Position numbers and translations under genes: made by a program
Shown: positions 58,684 through 64,000 of the stretch, piece by piece
Position numbering within the stretch: the first letter of the stretch is position 1
Layout: the number at the start of each line of letters is the position of its first letter
Assembly (NCBI RefSeq): GCF_001045555.1
Contig: NZ_LFBU01000002.1
Location: forward strand, 620,001-684,000
Reading direction: 5' to 3'
DNA length: 64,000 nt
Origin: Marinobacter subterrani
GTDB taxonomy: Bacteria > Pseudomonadota > Gammaproteobacteria > Pseudomonadales > Oleiphilaceae
Notes under the pieces: generated by a model
The model's database searches: none
Seen by the model: only the letters and a program-made list of their open reading frames with translations
Told to the model about the DNA's origin: nothing

Positions 58684-58815
58684 AGACACCCTGTGAACTC
58701 GCTTCTAGAAGGAAAAAGTGAAACAGCCATTATAGCTGTCGCTCGGTTGCTCTGCCACCAAGGAGCCGCGGCTTCATGGTTAGATGGTGATCAGTGCGTC
58801 AAGTTTCAAGTGCTG

Positions 58816-60543
58816 TTAGTCCCGCGTGCCACCACTCAGGGCTATCAGCTCCTGTCGCTCCTCATTGGTGAGTTTCGACAGGTTTCGTAACAGTGTTGCC
58901 AGTCGCTGCTGGCGGGTAGTCTCCTCGTTGGGGCTCAAAAGCTCCCGTGCCGCAGCCAGCGTTCTCTCACGTGCCGGGATATGCTCGATCCCGTCAAACA
59001 GGTGATAGAACCGCTCGCGGGCGGTGTTATCCAGTGCCAGCCGGCGAACCAGTGCTTTCCGGTCCCCGATCTGGTTCTCCAGAATCCAGTCGGCAAAATG
59101 CCGCGCCTGGTTGAACTGCCGGGAATTCCGGGCCAGTTCTGTCACTTCCGTGGCCAGGTCCGGCGCTTCCAGCAGGGCAAGGCAGAGAATGCTGTCCTTG
59201 CTGAGTTTCACGTCAATGCGTTCTTCGTTAACCCGGTCCCGTCGGCCGCTGTTCCAGCCGCCTTTTTGCGACTGCTGGCGGTTCTGCCACTGGCTGCGCC
59301 CGCCGCAGAGGCGGAGCATTTCATGCCACATGGCGTCCCGAAGGGTGCATCTGGGCATCCTGTTGAGCATTGGCTCAACCCGAGCCCTCAGCTCTCCCCG
59401 GTGTTCCGGCAGCTCCAGATCCAGGCCTTCGCTCTGCCGGTCAAACAGGTACCGGGACAAAGGCGTCGCGCCCTCTATGCGTTTCTGGAAGGCTTCGGGG
59501 CCTTCCTTTCGCACCAGTGTGTCGGGGTCCTCGCCATTGGGCAGCATCAGGAATTGCAGATGGAGGCCGTCCGCCATCAACTCCAGTGCATTTTCCATGG
59601 CCCGGTCCGCAGCGCGGAAGCCGGCTACATCGCCGTCAAAACAGAACACAATGTGGCGGACCTGCTTAAGAAGCGCCGCCAGACTGTCCTGGTTCGTTGC
59701 CGTGCCCAGCGTCGCAACGGCATAGTGGATGCCGTGCTGGGCGAGGGCGATAACGTCCATGTAGCCTTCAACCACGAGCAGTTTATCGAGCTGCCGGATG
59801 GCCTGCCTGGCTTCAAACAGCCCGTAGATCTCGCGGCTCTTGTGAAATACATCCGACTCCGGGGAATTGATGTATTTCGCCTTGTCGTCGCCCAGTGTCC
59901 GGCCGCCAAAGGCAACGGTCTTGCCCCGGCTATTGCGGATCGGGAACATGATCCGGTTGCGGAACAGGTCCCGTGGCCGGCCATATTTGTCGGAGACCGT
60001 GCCCGTCTCGATCAGCGGGCCCTGAAGATCTTTACTGGCAACATCGAACAGGGCGGTGCCGGTTGAAGGCGCATAACCCACCTGGTACTGCTCGATGATG
60101 GTGCTGTCCAGCCCGCGTTGCTTCAGGTAATCCCGGGCGTAGGCCCCTTGCTCGCCCTGCAGCGCTGAATGATAGAAGCGACTGGCAAAATCCAGGGCGT
60201 CGGTCAGTGTCCTGGCCTGCCGGATTTCCTGCCTGGCAGACTGGTCATAGGGCACTTCCAGCCCGACCCGTCTGGCCAGTTCCTCGACCGCCTCGGTAAA
60301 GCCCAGGCCGTCAAATTCCCGGACAAAGCTAATGGCATCGCCATGAGCGCCGCACCCGAAGCAATGATAGAAGCCCTTATCGGGCCTGACATTGAAGGAA
60401 GGCGTTTTCTCGTCGTGGAACGGGCAGCAGGCCTTGTAGTTGGCCCCGGCTTTCTTGAGCGTAATGCGTGAACCGATCAACTCCGCCAGATCGATGCGAT
60501 CAAGCAGATTTTCAACAAACGGTTGAGGGATCAGTCCGCTCAT
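58816..60543 (-). CDS. dnaG: DNA primase
   Basis: This 575-residue primase has an N-terminal zinc domain (CCPFHDEKTPSFNV, YHCFGCGAHGD), a TOPRIM polymerase core (LLVVEGYMDVIALAQHGI, FCFDGDVAGFRAA) and a helicase-binding C-terminal domain from about 430. It makes RNA primers at the fork. It lies between rpsU, from which a hairpin terminator separates it, and rpoD, 132 nt downstream. Length is close to that of Escherichia coli. Confidence 0.96.
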   Translation of the reverse strand: MSGLIPQPFVENLLDRIDLAELIGSRITLKKAGANYKACCPFHDEKTPSFNVRPDKGFYHCFGCGAHGDAISFVREFDGLGFTEAVEELARRVGLEVPYDQSARQEIRQARTLTDALDFASRFYHSALQGEQGAYARDYLKQRGLDSTIIEQYQVGYAPSTGTALFDVASKDLQGPLIETGTVSDKYGRPRDLFRNRIMFPIRNSRGKTVAFGGRTLGDDKAKYINSPESDVFHKSREIYGLFEARQAIRQLDKLLVVEGYMDVIALAQHGIHYAVATLGTATNQDSLAALLKQVRHIVFCFDGDVAGFRAADRAMENALELMADGLHLQFLMLPNGEDPDTLVRKEGPEAFQKRIEGATPLSRYLFDRQSEGLDLELPEHRGELRARVEPMLNRMPRCTLRDAMWHEMLRLCGGRSQWQNRQQSQKGGWNSGRRDRVNEERIDVKLSKDSILCLALLEAPDLATEVTELARNSRQFNQARHFADWILENQIGDRKALVRRLALDNTARERFYHLFDGIEHIPARERTLAAARELLSPNEETTRQQRLATLLRNLSKLTNEERQELIALSGGTRD

Positions 60544-60585
60544 GGTGGCTCCACATCAGGCCGTCATCGGAGTTGGCCAATAGCC

Positions 60586-60622
60586 AAAAATGCCGCCGAA
60601 GCCAGGCCTCGGCGGCATTTTT
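60586..60622 (-). terminator. Intra-operon terminator between rpsU and dnaG
   Basis: AAAAATGCCGCCGA and TCGGCGGCATTTTT form a perfect 14-bp arm pair with a 9-nt loop; both strands give T-runs. It should attenuate dnaG-rpoD transcription after rpsU, as the T1 terminator does in the Escherichia coli operon. Confidence 0.9.
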
Positions 60623-60692
60623 GAGTCGCTCTGTGCAGCCTGCGGCTGGACAGGCAATCAGTGCTTTGCAGTCAAGCGGCGTCGGTTAAAAC

Positions 60693-60908
60693 TCAGTACA
60701 GACGCTCGAACTTGCGCTGTTCCCGCTGAAGCTTCTTGAGATGACGCTTAACGGCAGCGGCTGCTTTGCGCTTACGAACAGCGGTCGGCTTCTCGTAGTG
60801 CTCACGACGACGTACTTCGGAAAGTACCCCTGCTTTTTCGCAGGAACGCTTGAAGCGACGCAGTGCTACGTCAAACGGTTCATTCTCTTTCACTTTAACA
60901 GCTGGCAT
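60693..60908 (-). CDS. rpsU: 30S ribosomal protein S21
   Basis: This 71-residue basic protein begins [19 protein letters not shown] and continues [40 protein letters not shown], the S21 family form. It helps initiation complexes. It is the first gene of the macromolecular synthesis operon, divergent from tsaD across 237 nt, the conserved arrangement. Confidence 0.97.
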   Translation of the reverse strand: MPAVKVKENEPFDVALRRFKRSCEKAGVLSEVRRREHYEKPTAVRKRKAAAAVKRHLKKLQREQRKFERLY

Positions 60909-61145
60909 TCGAAAATCACCTACCTGATAGATTCGGTTTCAATTTTGTCCGCCTGGCAGGGCCAGATCGGTTCTCGATCCCTGGTCAGATTGGCTAAAAC
61001 TCGACCAGTGCATAATTTAGGGCGGCAATGATAGCGCCTGGCTTATGGCGAGGTCAATGTTTGTTCGATGAATCTGCCAGCGGCTTTCGGGTTTCTGCTA
61101 AAATGCGCCTCGTTTTCATTCTGCCAACCAATGTGGCCCAACGTT

Positions 61146-62201
61146 ATGCTGATTCTTGGTATCGAAACCTCCTGTGATGAAACCGGCGTCGCACTGTATG
61201 ACACGGAGTGGGGCCTGCTGGGCCACGCACTTTTCAGCCAGATTGATATGCACGCGGATTATGGCGGCGTGGTGCCCGAGCTGGCTTCCCGCGATCATGT
61301 TCGCAAGCTCCTGCCCCTGTGCGACCAGGTGCTGGCGGACGCCGGGCGACACCGCTCCGATATAGAGGGAATTGCTTACACGGCCGGCCCCGGGTTGGTC
61401 GGTGCGCTCATGGTGGGTGGCTCTGTGGCGCACGCCCTTGGCTTCGCCCTGGGTATTCCCGTGTTGGGTGTGCATCACATGGAAGGGCACTTGCTGGCGC
61501 CCATGCTGGAGGACAACCCGCCGGCTTTTCCGTTCGTTGCCCTGCTGGTTTCAGGCGGGCACACCCAACTGGTTCGGGTCGATGGCATTGGCGAATATGA
61601 AATGCTGGGGGAGTCGGTGGACGATGCCGCCGGCGAGGCTTTTGACAAGACAGCCAAGATGCTGGGTCTGGATTATCCCGGCGGCCCCCGGGTGGCGGCA
61701 CTTGCGGAAAAGGGCGCCGAGGGGCGCTACCGTTTCCCTAGGCCAATGACCGATCGGCCGGGGCTGGATTTCAGCTTCAGTGGCCTGAAAACATTTACCC
61801 TCAATACCGTGAACGCGGCCCGGGAGGCCGGAGGGCTGGATGACCAGACCCGGGCGGATATTGCGCTGGCGTTTGAGGCGGCTGTGGTTGATACCCTGAC
61901 CATCAAATGTCGTCGGGCGCTGGAGCAGACTGGCTGCAAGCGCCTGGTAATCGCTGGCGGGGTCAGCGCCAATAAACGGTTGCGGGCTGGCCTGGAAAAA
62001 ATGACCGGAAAACTGAAGGCCCGGGTGTTTTACGCCCGCCCGGAGTTCTGCACCGATAACGGCGCCATGATTGCCTACGCCGGTGCCCAGCGGATGAAGG
62101 CTGGCCAGCAGGACGGGGAGCGGATTGTGGCGGTGCCCCGATGGCCGATGAACACCTTGCCACCGGTTAGCGAGCCGAGATCCACAGGCCTGGTGGACTG
62201 A
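61146..62201 (+). CDS. tsaD: tRNA N6-threonylcarbamoyladenosine transferase TsaD
   Basis: This 351-residue ASKHA-fold enzyme finishes t6A37 synthesis on ANN-decoding tRNAs. It has [19 protein letters not shown], the metal-binding HxxxH in [23 protein letters not shown] and [10 protein letters not shown]. The ATG at 61146 starts the family-typical MLILGIETS; an upstream frame is not conserved. It is divergent from rpsU and convergent with plsY (3-nt gap). Confidence 0.96.
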   Translation: MLILGIETSCDETGVALYDTEWGLLGHALFSQIDMHADYGGVVPELASRDHVRKLLPLCDQVLADAGRHRSDIEGIAYTAGPGLVGALMVGGSVAHALGFALGIPVLGVHHMEGHLLAPMLEDNPPAFPFVALLVSGGHTQLVRVDGIGEYEMLGESVDDAAGEAFDKTAKMLGLDYPGGPRVAALAEKGAEGRYRFPRPMTDRPGLDFSFSGLKTFTLNTVNAAREAGGLDDQTRADIALAFEAAVVDTLTIKCRRALEQTGCKRLVIAGGVSANKRLRAGLEKMTGKLKARVFYARPEFCTDNGAMIAYAGAQRMKAGQQDGERIVAVPRWPMNTLPPVSEPRSTGLVD

Positions 62202-62204
62202 TCT

Positions 62205-62792
62205 CTAGAGGCCGGCTTCACGGCCCTGGGCGAGCCGGATCAGGTTCTCTCGGTGACGGACCACGATCAGGATAGCGAGCAGGCCGAACAACGGCAGGGT
62301 TTCCGGTTCCAGGAAGGCGCTGATCAGAGGGCCGCTGACAATGGCCACCAGCGAGGCGAGGGCAGAAATGCGCCAACGCCAGATCACCAGCAGCCAGATG
62401 GCCGCTATTAGCAGCGTGGTTATCGGCGCCAGCGCCAGGCCGGCTCCCAAAGCCGTTGCGACACCCTTGCCGCCCTTGAACCGGTAGAACACCGGAATCA
62501 TGTGGCCGGTTACAGCACACAGGGCCACGACTGCCTGCACCATCACCGAAAGGCCCGCTGCATGGGCCAGCCACACCGGCAGCCAGCCTTTGGCGGCATC
62601 CAGCGCGAGGGTCAGCAAAGCCGGCGGCCAGCCACCGGTGCGGTAAACGTTGGTGGCCCCGGGGTTGCCAGAGCCCTGGGCCCTTGGGTCCGGCAGCTTC
62701 CAGAGGCGGCTTACGGGCAGCGCAAACAGCACCGAACCTGCCACGTAGGCGGCGGCGCAGAGCAAAACCGTTAACACCGGGTCACTGATCAT
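62205..62792 (-). CDS. plsY: acyl-phosphate glycerol-3-phosphate acyltransferase
   Basis: This 195-residue multi-pass membrane enzyme transfers acyl groups from acyl-phosphate to glycerol-3-phosphate, the first step of phospholipid synthesis. Loops show the conserved GSGNPGATNVYRTGG and RFKGGKGVATALGAGL, and VVRHRENLIRLAQGRE at the end. The ATG at 62792 gives the usual length. It is divergent from folB over 142 nt. Confidence 0.93.
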   Translation of the reverse strand: MISDPVLTVLLCAAAYVAGSVLFALPVSRLWKLPDPRAQGSGNPGATNVYRTGGWPPALLTLALDAAKGWLPVWLAHAAGLSVMVQAVVALCAVTGHMIPVFYRFKGGKGVATALGAGLALAPITTLLIAAIWLLVIWRWRISALASLVAIVSGPLISAFLEPETLPLFGLLAILIVVRHRENLIRLAQGREAGL

Positions 62793-62934
62793 CAGGCTGT
62801 GGGCTCGGAGGCAAAGACGTATCTGGCCAATATGTGCGAAAATGCCGGCCCTGAATACGCGGGCTGGCATTTTCACAGTATCTCCTGGCCGAACGTTATT
62901 CAATCACCCATGAGTAGAAGAACCCGGGAGCCCC

Positions 62935-63290
62935 ATGGCAGACATCGTATTTATCGAAGGCCTGGTTGTGGAGACTGTGGTCGGAGTTTACGACTGGGAG
63001 CGGCAGGTTACCCAGAACCTGGTGATTGATCTGGAGATGGCCTGGGATAACAGCGTTCCCGGCCGCACCGATGAGGTTGCAGACGCCCTGGATTACGCCG
63101 CGGTCAGCGCACGGGTCGAAACCTGCCTGCAGGCGCTCCGACCACAATTGCTGGAGCACGGTGCAGAGGAGCTTGCCAGGGTGCTGCAGGACGAGTTCGG
63201 GATTGCCTGGTTACGCCTGGCGATGCGCAAGCCCGGTGCTGTGCCGGCGGCCACGGCCGTTGGCGTCCGGATCGAAAGGGGAGTACGGTA

Positions 63291-63291
<1 letters not shown>
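62935..63291 (+). CDS. folB: dihydroneopterin aldolase
   Basis: This 118-residue enzyme splits dihydroneopterin into 6-hydroxymethyl-dihydropterin and glycolaldehyde in folate synthesis. It has VVETVVGVYDWERQVTQNLV and the active-site region ALDYAAVSARVETCL, plus the late Lys in MRKPGAVP. CGGGAG precedes the ATG. The stop overlaps the folK start by one base (TAATG), so the folate genes are coupled. Confidence 0.94.

Positions 63292-64000
<709 letters not shown>

Overview
The window reads as about 64 kb of core chromosome from a high-GC marine gammaproteobacterium, most probably Marinobacter or a close relative. This rests on gene content and order rather than on a database search. Indicators are pseudomonad-like gene orders (yggS-proC-yggT ... 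metX-metW-DUF4426-rdgB-hemW, crc beside pyrE and rph, oxyR-recG, rpsU-dnaG-rpoD), type IV pilus motor genes, two FadL-type lipid/hydrocarbon channels, a PEP-CTERM protein and an FadE/DmdC-like acyl-CoA dehydrogenase. Coding density is high, and many long antisense ORFs are GC-driven shadows.

Layout. 0-4.4 kb: acyl-CoA dehydrogenase, an SDR enzyme and an RpoE/ChrR-type ECF sigma/anti-sigma pair. Recognisable ECF promoters lie in front of both the sigma gene and the SDR gene, so the SDR is probably a regulon member. 4.4-8.5 kb: AraC regulator and the divergent polyamine genes speA and speE. 8.5-10.6 kb: glnK-amtB nitrogen unit with an NtrC-like palindrome upstream. 10.6-13.2 kb: ubiK, comM, trmB. 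13.2-22.3 kb: a long minus-strand run of methionine, proline and housekeeping genes (yggS, proC, yggT, a dynamin-like GTPase, metX, metW, DUF4426, rdgB, hemW, a small membrane protein). 22.4-26.2 kb: pilT, pilU, fadL. 26.2-33.8 kb: polA, DUF2782, a phasin-like protein, DUF4124 protein, pyrE, crc, rph. A 98-nt branched palindrome separates crc from rph. 33.9-43.6 kb: yicC, an RluA-type pseudouridine synthase, gmk-rpoZ-spoT-ridA, an epimerase-like protein, oxyR-recG. 43.7-54 kb: a more variable stretch with an HDOD protein, DUF2489 protein, molybdopterin oxidoreductase, a large Ig-like lipoprotein paired with a second FadL-like porin, and a PEP-CTERM protein behind a near-consensus sigma-54 promoter.

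54.2-56.7 kb is a small genomic island in the 3' end of a CAU-anticodon tRNA gene (tRNA-Ile2). A 45-bp duplicate of the tRNA 3' end marks the far side. Paired GTTGAC repeats lie inside both ends. The cargo is an HNH nuclease, a 5'-truncated tyrosine integrase and a two-gene operon of a nucleotidyltransferase-fold protein with an unrecognised partner. 56.8-60.9 kb is the macromolecular synthesis operon rpsU-dnaG-rpoD with an internal hairpin terminator. 61.1-64 kb: tsaD, plsY, folB-folK and the 3' end of pgi.

The least explained parts are the island's nucleotidyltransferase/partner operon, the Ig-lipoprotein/FadL pair, the sigma-54-linked PEP-CTERM gene, the crc-rph palindrome and a possible small RNA or long 3' UTR near 45.1-45.25 kb. 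No CRISPR array, rRNA or complete transposon was seen.
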